This document shows positions 9,039 to 15,586 of a DNA stretch of 35,324 bases, in pieces (position 1 is the stretch's first letter; every line of letters begins with the position of its first letter). A program made the translations under genes and the position numbers. The DNA lies in NCBI GenBank assembly GCA_049293015.1, contig JBATSB010000155.1, forward strand, positions 1 to 35,324. Reading direction: 5' to 3'. The notes beneath the pieces are model-generated. The model saw only the letters and a list, made by a program, of their open reading frames with translations. It was not told where the DNA came from and did not search any database. Source of the stretch: UBA2330 sp049293015. Lineage in GTDB: Bacteria > Bacteroidota > Ignavibacteria > Tepidaquicellales > Tepidaquicellaceae.

Positions 9039-9108
9039 AATTCGAGTTACGAATTTCAAATTACGAATTACAAATTACGAGTAACGAATTACGATTTATG
9101 AGTTATTA
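9039..9108 (+). repeat. Heptanucleotide tandem repeat, about 10 units, consensus ATTACGA
   Basis: Ten consecutive 7-base units read aattcga, gttacga, atttcaa, attacga, attacaa, attacga, gtaacga, attacga, tttatga, gttatta. Three are exact ATTACGA and most others differ by one or two bases. The array lies in the 200-base gap between the two binding-protein genes, starting 13 bases after the first stop codon, and contains no gene. Confidence 0.85.
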
Positions 9109-9226
9109 ATAAATAAAAATTATTAGTGCGAGTTTATCAGTCATTGAGTCAAACATAAATTTAAAAAATGGTGAGAGTATTAGGGCAGTGAAAATAATTA
9201 AAAATGAAAAATATTAAATCAAAAAT

Positions 9227-10951
9227 TTGAAATATATAATAGTAGTTGTAGCAATAATTTTATTTTCAGGCTGTAATAATACTAAAGAGAAAGATAACAT
9301 AGTACAGCTTAAAGGCGGAATAAAGGGCGGTGGTATATACAGGATAAATGAACTTGAGAATGTACGAAGTCTTGATCCGGTCAGAGTCAATGACGATGTT
9401 TCACATCATGTTACACATCAGATATATGATTTACTTATAGATCTGGATAAGGATCTTCAGCTTGTTCCGGAGCTTGCTCAAAGCTGGGATGTATCTGAAG
9501 ATGGAATGTTTTATACTTTTCATTTGAGAAAGGGAGTGAAGTTTCAGGATAACGCATGTTTTCCGGATGGGAAAGGACGTGATTTCAATGCGGCAGATGT
9601 TAAATATTCCTTTGACAGAGTATGTGATCCGAGATCAGGCTCTCTCGGATTTGATTATTATAAAAATTATGTAGAAGGTGCTAAAGAGTATAATGAGGAA
9701 GTTTCAGCAGCAGTAAAAGAATCCCGAGACCCAAAATTCACGGGTGTTTCCGGATATATTGCAAAAGATGATTCGACATTTCAGGTTAAGTTAACAAAGC
9801 CATTTGGTCCATTTATTTACTATATGTGTCTTGGGTTTGCATATGTAGTTCCAAAAGAAGCTGTGGAAAAATATGGTCAGGACTTTTTTCAAAATCCAGT
9901 AGGTACCGGACCATTTATATTTGTTGACTGGAAACAAGACCTCGAGCTAAATCTGAAAAAGAATCCGGATTACTGGAATAAAGATGAACATGGTAATCAG
10001 CTCCCATACTTAGACGGAGTTAAGTTTAAATTCCTTAAAGAGACTTCTCAGCAGCTTCTTGAATTCAGAAATAAAAATATTGATGAAAGCTATCGGGTAC
10101 CTAATGAATCTTTCAAAGCTATAGTTACTCCCGAGAAAACTCTTACACCTGAGTTTTCAGAATTTGTACTTCAGAAAGTTCCTTCATTGTCTATTCAGTT
10201 CTATGGATTTTTGACTACAGGAAAGATCTTCAACAATGAAAAAGTCAGACAGGCATTTAATTATGCGATAGACAGGGATAAGATCTTAAAATTTGTATTG
10301 AATGGTCAGGGATATATGGGAGCAGTTTATGGAATAGTACCGCCTTCAATGCCGGATTATGATGTGAAAAAAATTAATGGATACGGATTTGATCTTACAA
10401 AAGCAAAACAACTTATGATCGAAGCGGGTTACCCTGACGGAAAAGGATTTCCAGAAGCTGTATTGCAGATCAATTCAGGTGGTGACAGAAATATTCAAAT
10501 AGCTGAATCAATACAAAGTATGCTTAAGGAGCTTGGTGTAAATATGAAGCTGAATATATTACAATTTGCACAGCATCTGGATAATATAGATGCAGGAAGG
10601 GCTGATTTTTACAGATTGGGTTGGATTGCAGATTATCCTGATCCGGAAAATTTTTTAAATTTGTATTATGGTAAAAATGTACCGAAGAATCCAAATGATA
10701 TCAGTCCTATCAATTCTACGAGATTTCAGAATCCTGAATTTGATGAGATCTTTGAAAAAGCTATTGCTACAACGGACAGAAATAAGAGATATGATTTATA
10801 TTTAAAAGCTGAACAAACAGCTATTTCGCAGGCACCGATGATGCTGATATTCTATGAGGAAGATTATTTGCTTCTGCAGCCTTATGTAAAAGGCTATTAT
10901 CTTGATCCAATGCGTCGGGTTAACTTCAGACATTTATGGCTTGATAAATAA
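9227..10951 (+). CDS. Peptide ABC transporter substrate-binding lipoprotein (SBP family 5), copy 2
   Basis: The 574-residue protein is a tandem paralog of the preceding gene. It shares GGIKGGGIYRINELENVRSL, the YDLLIDLD block, NPVGTGPFIFVDWK, NEKVRQAFNYAIDRDKIL, AVLQINSGGDRNIQIAES and DYPDPENFLNLYYGKNVP. A lipobox (LFSGC, Cys16) makes it a lipoprotein. Differences gather in patches such as the C-terminal third and 310-330, which could reflect different peptide preference. The start is TTG at 9227. A small out-of-frame ORF (MKNIKSKI, ATG at 9204) ends in a TGA that overlaps this TTG, so translation may be coupled, or a one-base indel may separate a natural longer N-terminus. The terminator hint after it (5-bp stem, 10964-10977, then seven T) is weak. 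Confidence 0.93.
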   Translation: MKYIIVVVAIILFSGCNNTKEKDNIVQLKGGIKGGGIYRINELENVRSLDPVRVNDDVSHHVTHQIYDLLIDLDKDLQLVPELAQSWDVSEDGMFYTFHLRKGVKFQDNACFPDGKGRDFNAADVKYSFDRVCDPRSGSLGFDYYKNYVEGAKEYNEEVSAAVKESRDPKFTGVSGYIAKDDSTFQVKLTKPFGPFIYYMCLGFAYVVPKEAVEKYGQDFFQNPVGTGPFIFVDWKQDLELNLKKNPDYWNKDEHGNQLPYLDGVKFKFLKETSQQLLEFRNKNIDESYRVPNESFKAIVTPEKTLTPEFSEFVLQKVPSLSIQFYGFLTTGKIFNNEKVRQAFNYAIDRDKILKFVLNGQGYMGAVYGIVPPSMPDYDVKKINGYGFDLTKAKQLMIEAGYPDGKGFPEAVLQINSGGDRNIQIAESIQSMLKELGVNMKLNILQFAQHLDNIDAGRADFYRLGWIADYPDPENFLNLYYGKNVPKNPNDISPINSTRFQNPEFDEIFEKAIATTDRNKRYDLYLKAEQTAISQAPMMLIFYEEDYLLLQPYVKGYYLDPMRRVNFRHLWLDK

Positions 10952-11035
10952 AATTGAAGTAACTACTTTGACAAGTAATTTTTTTAGGAAGGACTACATT
11001 TAAAACAAAGTTTATTAACTTAAAAGGATCAGTAA

Positions 11036-11668
11036 ATGATTAAATTAAAGCTATTAAAATTAATGCCCGTTTTATTAATTATCTTTTTGGTAACTATATT
11101 AATGGGTTGCTCCAGTACCAAAGAATTAGCTGATGATCAGGGAAATAGGAAAAATGCCAATGGAAATAACTCAAAAGAAGTTGTGTCCACCAGCAGTTTA
11201 ACTGAAAAAACCTCAATCAATAAAGAAAATCTTGAAGCAATATCAAGCAGTCTTGCCGGATTTTTGGCAAGTACAGAATATTCAGGAAATCTTGATAAAG
11301 ATGAAGTAATGTATAAAGTCATTGAATATCTTAACACACCATACTTATGGGGTGGTACATCAAAGAGAGGTATTGATTGTTCAGCTTTTATTCAGACTGT
11401 AGTATTTCAGGCACTTGGCATTTCAATTCCCAGAACATCATTTGAGCAGTCAAATGTAGGTGAGTCGATAGAAAGAGAAGATCTTAAATTTGGCGATCTT
11501 GTATTTTTTGATACAATGAGAAAAGGCAGAGTTACACATGTTGGCATGTATTTAGACAATGGTTACTTTACACATTCCGGTTCTAAAACAGGTGTTGCCG
11601 TAGCTTCTCTTGACGATGATTTTTATTCCAGAACTTATCTAAAAGCTAGAAGAGTTACCGGAGAATAA
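11036..11668 (+). CDS. NlpC/P60 family cell-wall peptidase lipoprotein
   Basis: The 210-residue protein has a lipobox (ILMGC, Cys25), a polar Asn/Lys/Ser-rich linker (about 30-65), and a C-terminal NlpC/P60 domain (about 88-205). The catalytic triad is visible: Cys115 in GIDCSAF, His168 in VTHVG and His180 in FTHSGS. Family enzymes cut gamma-D-Glu-meso-diaminopimelate (or equivalent) bonds in peptidoglycan stem peptides. A good ribosome site (AAAGGA) precedes the ATG, and a strong terminator follows. It lies between the peptide-binding lipoproteins and the permease genes, which suggests that it releases murein peptides for this importer. An alternative is a general Spr/MepS-like murein endopeptidase with no link to transport. 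Confidence 0.92.
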   Translation: MIKLKLLKLMPVLLIIFLVTILMGCSSTKELADDQGNRKNANGNNSKEVVSTSSLTEKTSINKENLEAISSSLAGFLASTEYSGNLDKDEVMYKVIEYLNTPYLWGGTSKRGIDCSAFIQTVVFQALGISIPRTSFEQSNVGESIEREDLKFGDLVFFDTMRKGRVTHVGMYLDNGYFTHSGSKTGVAVASLDDDFYSRTYLKARRVTGE

Positions 11669-11690
11669 TAGTATTGAATTTATAATTTTA

Positions 11691-11729
11691 AAATCCCGGA
11701 ATCCGATATTACAGGATTTCGGGATTTTT
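11691..11729 (+). terminator. Intrinsic terminator after the NlpC/P60 gene
   Basis: A 14-bp stem (AAATCCCGGAATCC with GGATTTCGGGATTT, one G-T pair) encloses a 9-base loop and runs into T residues. It begins 22 bases after the stop codon and separates this gene from the permeases. Confidence 0.9.
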
Positions 11730-11771
11730 CATATTTTAGTGTAATAACAAAAAACAGAATTAATATTTTTT

Positions 11772-12698
11772 ATGTCGGCATTTATAATTAGAAATTTCAT
11801 TTACTCTATTTTTATTATTATAGGTGTACTTACAGTAACTTTTTGTCTTCTGTATATTATTCCGGGAGATCCCGCAAGGATGATGCTTGGCCAAAGAGCT
11901 GATGTAGCATCAGTTGAATCTGTAAGAGAAGAACTGGGGCTAAACAAACCTATCTACATACAATATATAAAATTTATGTCAAACGCTTTTCAGGGAGACC
12001 TGGGAAGATCTTATGCAACAAACAGAGAAGTAGTACAGACCATACTAGATAAACTTCCTGCAACTGCTTTGCTTTCTTTAAGCGCATTATTTATTTCATC
12101 TATACTTGGCATTCTGATTGGCATCATTTCCGCAGTGAAACAATATACATGGCTTGATAACGTCTCAATGATATTTGCACTTTCGGGTATATCATTTCCT
12201 TCATTTGCATTCGGTCTGATAATGGCACTTGTATTTGGTCATTTGCTGAAGTGGTTTCCAATTTCGGGATACATTAACGAAGGACCTCAGTATCTTGTGC
12301 TACCTATGCTTACACTTGCACTCAGACCAATGGCGATAACAGCAAGGATCACAAGGTCTTCAATGATGGATGTGATGAGCCAGGATTATGTGAGGACAGC
12401 CAAAGCTAAAGGTCTAAGCCGCAGTAAAGTAATTTTTAAGCACACGTTAAGAAATGCACTAAATCCTGTTGTAACTACTATAAGTGCATCGCTTGCTGCA
12501 ACGCTTGGCGGTGTATTCTTTATTGAATATATTTTCAACTGGCCCGGAATAGGTCTACTTGCAATTGATGCAATATTTAAACTTGATTTCCCTATGATAC
12601 AGGGAACGGTATTATTCAGTGCAATAGTATTTGTAGTGATTAATTTCTTTGTTGATATAATATATGCAATGCTTGATCCAAAAGTAAAATTATCATGA
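11772..12698 (+). CDS. Peptide ABC transporter permease (OppB/DppB type)
   Basis: The 308-residue inner-membrane protein has about six membrane segments. Features typical of the B subunit are the N-terminal LTVTFCLLYIIPGDPARMMLG, VREELGLNKPIYIQYIKFM, GDLGRSY, then the EAA-type cytoplasmic loop in SQDYVRTAKAKGLSRSKVIFKHTLRNALNPVV, which contacts the ATPase, and GGVFFIEYIFNWPGIGLLAI. It forms the translocation pore with the following OppC-type protein; the gap is 43 bases, so they are co-transcribed. The gene follows the NlpC/P60 terminator by about 43 bases; no convincing promoter is visible in that gap. Which ATPase and binding protein it uses is inferred from proximity. Confidence 0.93.
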   Translation: MSAFIIRNFIYSIFIIIGVLTVTFCLLYIIPGDPARMMLGQRADVASVESVREELGLNKPIYIQYIKFMSNAFQGDLGRSYATNREVVQTILDKLPATALLSLSALFISSILGILIGIISAVKQYTWLDNVSMIFALSGISFPSFAFGLIMALVFGHLLKWFPISGYINEGPQYLVLPMLTLALRPMAITARITRSSMMDVMSQDYVRTAKAKGLSRSKVIFKHTLRNALNPVVTTISASLAATLGGVFFIEYIFNWPGIGLLAIDAIFKLDFPMIQGTVLFSAIVFVVINFFVDIIYAMLDPKVKLS

Positions 12699-12741
12699 TA
12701 AAAATTTCTCGTATTTCAGATTTTATACTTTATAATAAAGA

Positions 12742-13824
12742 ATGGAAGTAGAAACAGCAGTAGTCGCGGATAGTATTTTGCACGAGGAGCAAAGCAGATC
12801 GCTTTGGCATTACTCATGGAAAAGACTTAAGAGAAACAAACTTGCAATGACAGGTCTTGTTACTCTTTGCATTCTTATTTTTATTGCACTTACTGCACCG
12901 CTCATTGCTCCATTCAATCCCAATATGCAGATACTGGAATATTCAGCTAAGGAAATTAATTTTAAAGGAACCGTATTTGTAAAAAAGAATGCTGATACAG
13001 ATTCCGATGAGACATCTTATATTCCGATAAAAAGAATTATCAGTGAATCAAGCAGCGAGATTGTCTATATGGATTTTATTGATAATGAAGTCACTGTTAA
13101 GAAAGATGATATTGAGGAAACAAGTGAGGGATGGACAAAGACATTAACATATTTTCTTGGGACAGACAGATTCGGCAGGGATGTATTGAGCAGATTGATT
13201 TATGGAAGCAGGGTCAGTCTAACAGTAGGTCTCGTCTCGGAAAGTATTGCTATTTTTCTGGGACTAATACTTGGAGCTATAGCTGGATTTTATAGAGGGA
13301 AGGTCGATGTTGCTGTCATGTGGCTTGTGAATGTGATATTTGCGTTTCCGGCTATTCTTCTAATCATTGCGTTGTCAGTTGTACTTGGAAAAGGACTCTG
13401 GCAGGCATTCATAGCTATAGGTCTTACAGGTTGGGTTGATATTGCAAGAATTGTCAGAGGACAGTTCTTTTCACTGAGAGAGACAGAATTTGTGGAAGCG
13501 ACAAAAGCTATTGGGTTTAATTCAGCAAGAGTAATTACAAGACATATACTGCCAAACTGTATGGGACCAGTAATAGTAACTGGAACGGTCGGACTGGCAT
13601 CAGCTATAATTTTTGAAGCAAGTCTCAGCTTCCTCGGACTCGGTGTCCAGCCGCCTACAGCAAGCTGGGGTCAAATGATATTTGACGGTTATAAATATAT
13701 AGTCGTCGGTACAAACTGGGGTCTCGCAGTATTCCCTTCGATTGCAATTATGCTGACTGTATTCGCTGTAAACCTTTTAGGGGATGGATTGAGAGATGCT
13801 TTTGATCCTAAGCTAAAACGCTGA
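12742..13824 (+). CDS. Peptide ABC transporter permease (OppC/DppC type) with enlarged periplasmic loop
   Basis: The 360-residue protein has an N-terminal OppC_N region (RLKRNKLAMTGLVTLCIL, about 29-46, then the first membrane helix) and the permease core: LGTDRFGRDVLSRLIYGSRVSL, the EAA loop in ETEFVEATKAIGFNSARVITRHILPN, and EASLSFLGLGVQPP. It pairs with the OppB-type protein just upstream. Between the first helix and LGTDRFGRD lie about 80 residues rich in Asp, Glu, Lys and Ser, roughly 40-50 more than in E. coli DppC by my reading. This loop faces the periplasm and might contact the binding lipoproteins. A weak 7-bp hairpin follows the stop. Confidence 0.92.
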   Translation: MEVETAVVADSILHEEQSRSLWHYSWKRLKRNKLAMTGLVTLCILIFIALTAPLIAPFNPNMQILEYSAKEINFKGTVFVKKNADTDSDETSYIPIKRIISESSSEIVYMDFIDNEVTVKKDDIEETSEGWTKTLTYFLGTDRFGRDVLSRLIYGSRVSLTVGLVSESIAIFLGLILGAIAGFYRGKVDVAVMWLVNVIFAFPAILLIIALSVVLGKGLWQAFIAIGLTGWVDIARIVRGQFFSLRETEFVEATKAIGFNSARVITRHILPNCMGPVIVTGTVGLASAIIFEASLSFLGLGVQPPTASWGQMIFDGYKYIVVGTNWGLAVFPSIAIMLTVFAVNLLGDGLRDAFDPKLKR

Positions 13825-13832
13825 TTTTTATA

Positions 13833-13849
13833 TACTAATCTCATTAGTA
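13833..13849. terminator. Possible bidirectional terminator between convergent genes
   Basis: TACTAAT-CTC-ATTAGTA forms a 7-bp, all-but-two AT stem between the stops of oppC and the convergent small gene. The U-tracts on either side are imperfect, so termination strength is doubtful. Confidence 0.35.
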
Positions 13850-13853
13850 ATAT

Positions 13854-14261
13854 CTATTCAATTTTTTTCAGATGAAATTCAATCTTTTTTGTTTTACCAT
13901 TCTTCTCAGCTTCAATCACAGCAGATAAATTATTTTCACCCGTTTTAATATAAGTGATCTTTTGAGGAAAATCATGCAATGGATTACTAAAGACAAAAGC
14001 ATTTTCTGAAAAGTCAGTTAATTTAAATTCAACAGGAGCAGTATTATGACTGACATCAGCGATATAAAAAATGCCGTCTTCTCTAGATATTAGCGTAAGC
14101 TTTTCAGGATTCGAAATTTCACCTTTATTAATAAAATATGCTTTACCTGTCAATTTATCTTCATCCTGCTCAGACCATTCCTCATGATAAATCCCATTAC
14201 CCTGAATACCTTCCCATTGTCCGATCAGCCATTTCAATTCACTGAAATTAAATTCATTCAT
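13854..14261 (-). CDS. DUF6265-like small protein
   Basis: The 135-residue protein has no signal peptide or membrane segment, so it is probably cytoplasmic. It looks like a small lipocalin-like beta-barrel: LKWLIGQWEGIQGNGIYHEEWSEQ (broken here as LKWLIGQWEG then YHEEWSEQ) at the N-terminus, EKLTLISREDGIFYIADVSH in the middle, and FSNPLHDFPQKITYIK near the C-terminus, which recall the DUF6265 family (WLxGxW...E.W and ENPxHDFPQ patterns). Function is unknown. It converges with oppC and is divergent from marR, sharing a 137-base intergenic region that holds the marR operators. A control effect of those operators on this gene is possible. A TAATTTTG sequence touches its start codon but is too close to be its promoter. 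Confidence 0.75.
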   Translation of the reverse strand: MNEFNFSELKWLIGQWEGIQGNGIYHEEWSEQDEDKLTGKAYFINKGEISNPEKLTLISREDGIFYIADVSHNTAPVEFKLTDFSENAFVFSNPLHDFPQKITYIKTGENNLSAVIEAEKNGKTKKIEFHLKKIE

Positions 14262-14339
14262 ATCAAAATTACTTTAGTTTATAAAAAATTTATAACAAAG
14301 ATAATCATTCTGAGAGATAATTTAAACAGAGGATAATCT

Positions 14340-14351
14340 ATGTATATACAT
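14340..14351. promoter_or_regulatory. Upstream candidate MarR operator
   Basis: ATGTATATACAT is a perfect 12-bp palindrome and an exact copy of the core of the palindrome inside the marR promoter. The two centres are 35 bp apart. It lies 59 bases upstream of the marR ATG and 79 bases from the start of the divergent gene. Confidence 0.65.
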
Positions 14352-14362
14352 TTAAATTAGTA

Positions 14363-14393
14363 TTGACATAATATATGTATATACATATATTTG
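14363..14393 (+). promoter_or_regulatory. marR promoter (Bacteroidota type)
   Basis: TTG (14363-14365), exactly 20 bases, then TATATTTG (14386-14393), a perfect TAnnTTTG match. A sigma-70-like reading (TTGACA-N17-TATATT) overlaps it. The implied start lies at about 14397-14399, so the marR mRNA may be leaderless or nearly so. Confidence 0.75.
14371..14390. promoter_or_regulatory. Candidate MarR operator inside its own promoter
   Basis: These 20 bases are a perfect palindrome with the core ATGTATATACAT (14375-14386). It fills the spacer and overlaps the -7 element, where a bound MarR dimer would block RNA polymerase. Autorepression is inferred, as is usual for MarR regulators. Confidence 0.7.
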
Positions 14394-14398
14394 TATGC

Positions 14399-14848
14399 AT
14401 GAAAATAGAAGATGAAATAAAGCAGACGAAGTTTAACTCAGAATATACAAAGCTGATAATTAATCTTGTATATACAGGTAACAGAATGAATTTCAAAACA
14501 AATGAGCTACTAAAGGTTAAGAACCTTACTTTACAGCAGTATAATGTTCTGAGGATTCTCAGAGGTCAGCATCCGAATCCAGCTACTGTAAATATGATTA
14601 TAGACAGGATGCTTGATAAGATGTCAAATGCATCAAGAATAATTGACAAGCTGGAGGATAAAAAACTGGCAGTAAGAAAAATAAACCTGAAAGATAAAAG
14701 ATGTGCTGATGTGATGATCAGTGAAAAGGGTTTAGAGCTTTTAAAAGAATTAGACAGTGAAATTAAAAATATTGAAAAAAGTAATATCCATTTAAGTTTG
14801 CAAGAAGTAAAAATTTTAAACGATCTTTTAGATAAGCTAAGAGGTTAG
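14399..14848 (+). CDS. MarR family transcriptional regulator
   Basis: The protein has 149 residues. The open frame reaches back to an ATG at 14375, but that ATG lies inside the operator/promoter; ATG 14399 gives MKIEDEIKQ, the usual start of this Bacteroidota MarR subgroup. The winged-helix core runs through LTLQQYNVLRILRGQHPNPAT (split: LTLQQYNVLRIL, RGQHPNP), a recognition-helix region MLDKMSNASRIIDKLEDK and the wing KLAVRKINLKDKRCADVMISEKG. MarR dimers bind palindromes and release DNA on binding small ligands or on oxidation; only one cysteine is visible here, so simple thiol switching is less obvious. It heads a cluster of YceI, pirin, FMN reductase and PIG-L genes and probably controls it. 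Confidence 0.92.
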   Translation: MKIEDEIKQTKFNSEYTKLIINLVYTGNRMNFKTNELLKVKNLTLQQYNVLRILRGQHPNPATVNMIIDRMLDKMSNASRIIDKLEDKKLAVRKINLKDKRCADVMISEKGLELLKELDSEIKNIEKSNIHLSLQEVKILNDLLDKLRG

Positions 14849-14856
14849 AATAATAA

Positions 14857-14910
14857 ATAATGAAAAATAAAAAATTAAAAAATTAAAAAATAAAAAATAA
14901 AAAATGAAAA
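14857..14910 (+). repeat. A-rich 7/8-base tandem repeat before yceI
   Basis: Units of AAAAAAT or AAAAAATT repeat about six times between the marR stop and the yceI start, and the last unit merges into the ATGAAAAAATT of the yceI start. Such a run is prone to replication slippage and would change the marR-yceI spacing. Confidence 0.6.
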
Positions 14911-15584
14911 AATTAAAATCACTAAGTGTAATCCTAATGTTAATAGCAGTATTTATTACAGCAGGATGTTCAGATTCAAAAGAAACAGATATGACAAAAA
15001 AGAATTCTGAGAAATATGAAAATTCAGCAGATCTGAAAAAAAAACCGACTGTTACAAATGAAGGAGAAAAGAAGGAAATTTCTACAGAAAAGAGTAATGT
15101 AGAGTGGGTAGGGAAAAAAGTAACTGGCGAGCACAATGGTACTGTTGATATATCGAATGGCGAAATATTTGTTGATGAGAATGAAGTTACAGGGGGAAGT
15201 TTTGAAATTGATTTTACAACGGTAAAAGTACTCGATATAGAAGATGCAGAGTCAAATACAAAACTAACGAGTCATTTAAAGTCAGAAGATTTTTTTGCAG
15301 CAGATAATCACCCGAAAGGTAAATTTAATATTACATCAGTAAGTAAAGTCAGTGGTGATAAGTACAATGTGACAGGAGACCTTAGTATTAAAGGGATAAG
15401 TAAAGAAATTACATTTCCTGCAGAAATAAAAATATTTGACGGTAAAGTGACAGCAACCGCTGATTTTGAAATTGACAGAACATTATGGGATATACAATAC
15501 AGATCAGGGAAGTTTTTTGAAAACCTGGGAGATAAATTAATAAGTGATAATTTTCAAATTAAATTTAACATAAATACATTATAA
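14904..15584 (+). CDS. YceI-like domain lipoprotein
   Basis: The 226-residue protein has a lipobox (FITAGC, Cys22), a charged low-complexity linker rich in Lys, Glu and Asn (about 23-65), and a YceI-like lipocalin-fold domain (about 68-226). Family marks are SNVEWVGKKVTGEHNGTVDI, LTSHLKSEDFFAADNHPKGKF (read as SHLKSEDFFA then HPKGKF), GDLSIKGISKEITFP and FEIDRTLWDIQYRSG. YceI proteins bind isoprenoid-type lipids such as polyprenyl quinones in the periplasm and are often induced by stress. It follows marR after 55 bases of A-rich repeat and precedes pirin by 2 bases, so the genes are very likely co-transcribed. This lipid-anchored form is common in Bacteroidota. Confidence 0.93.
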   Translation: MKKLKSLSVILMLIAVFITAGCSDSKETDMTKKNSEKYENSADLKKKPTVTNEGEKKEISTEKSNVEWVGKKVTGEHNGTVDISNGEIFVDENEVTGGSFEIDFTTVKVLDIEDAESNTKLTSHLKSEDFFAADNHPKGKFNITSVSKVSGDKYNVTGDLSIKGISKEITFPAEIKIFDGKVTATADFEIDRTLWDIQYRSGKFFENLGDKLISDNFQIKFNINTL

Positions 15585-15586
15585 AA

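Noticed and set aside
9039..9108. CRISPR array or attachment site reading of the heptamer repeat
   Set aside because: Units are 7 bases and directly adjacent with no spacers; no cas genes, integrase or tRNA are nearby.
10964..10984. Terminator after the second binding-protein gene
   Set aside because: The stem is only 5 bp (TACTT/AAGTA) despite a following T run; too weak to list as a feature.
14264..14271. TAATTTTG on the minus strand as promoter of the DUF6265-like gene
   Set aside because: It ends only 2 bases before the start codon, so transcription would begin inside the gene, and the nearest TTG is 24 bases upstream of it instead of about 20.
14375..14398. Upstream ATG giving an 8-residue extension of MarR
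   Set aside because: It lies within the palindrome and between the promoter elements, so it would not be transcribed; ATG 14399 gives the usual family start.
14837..15136. Minus-strand frame of 99 codons rich in Phe and Ser over yceI
   Set aside because: It is the antisense image of the A-rich spacer and the Lys/Glu-rich linker of yceI; no coding signal of its own.
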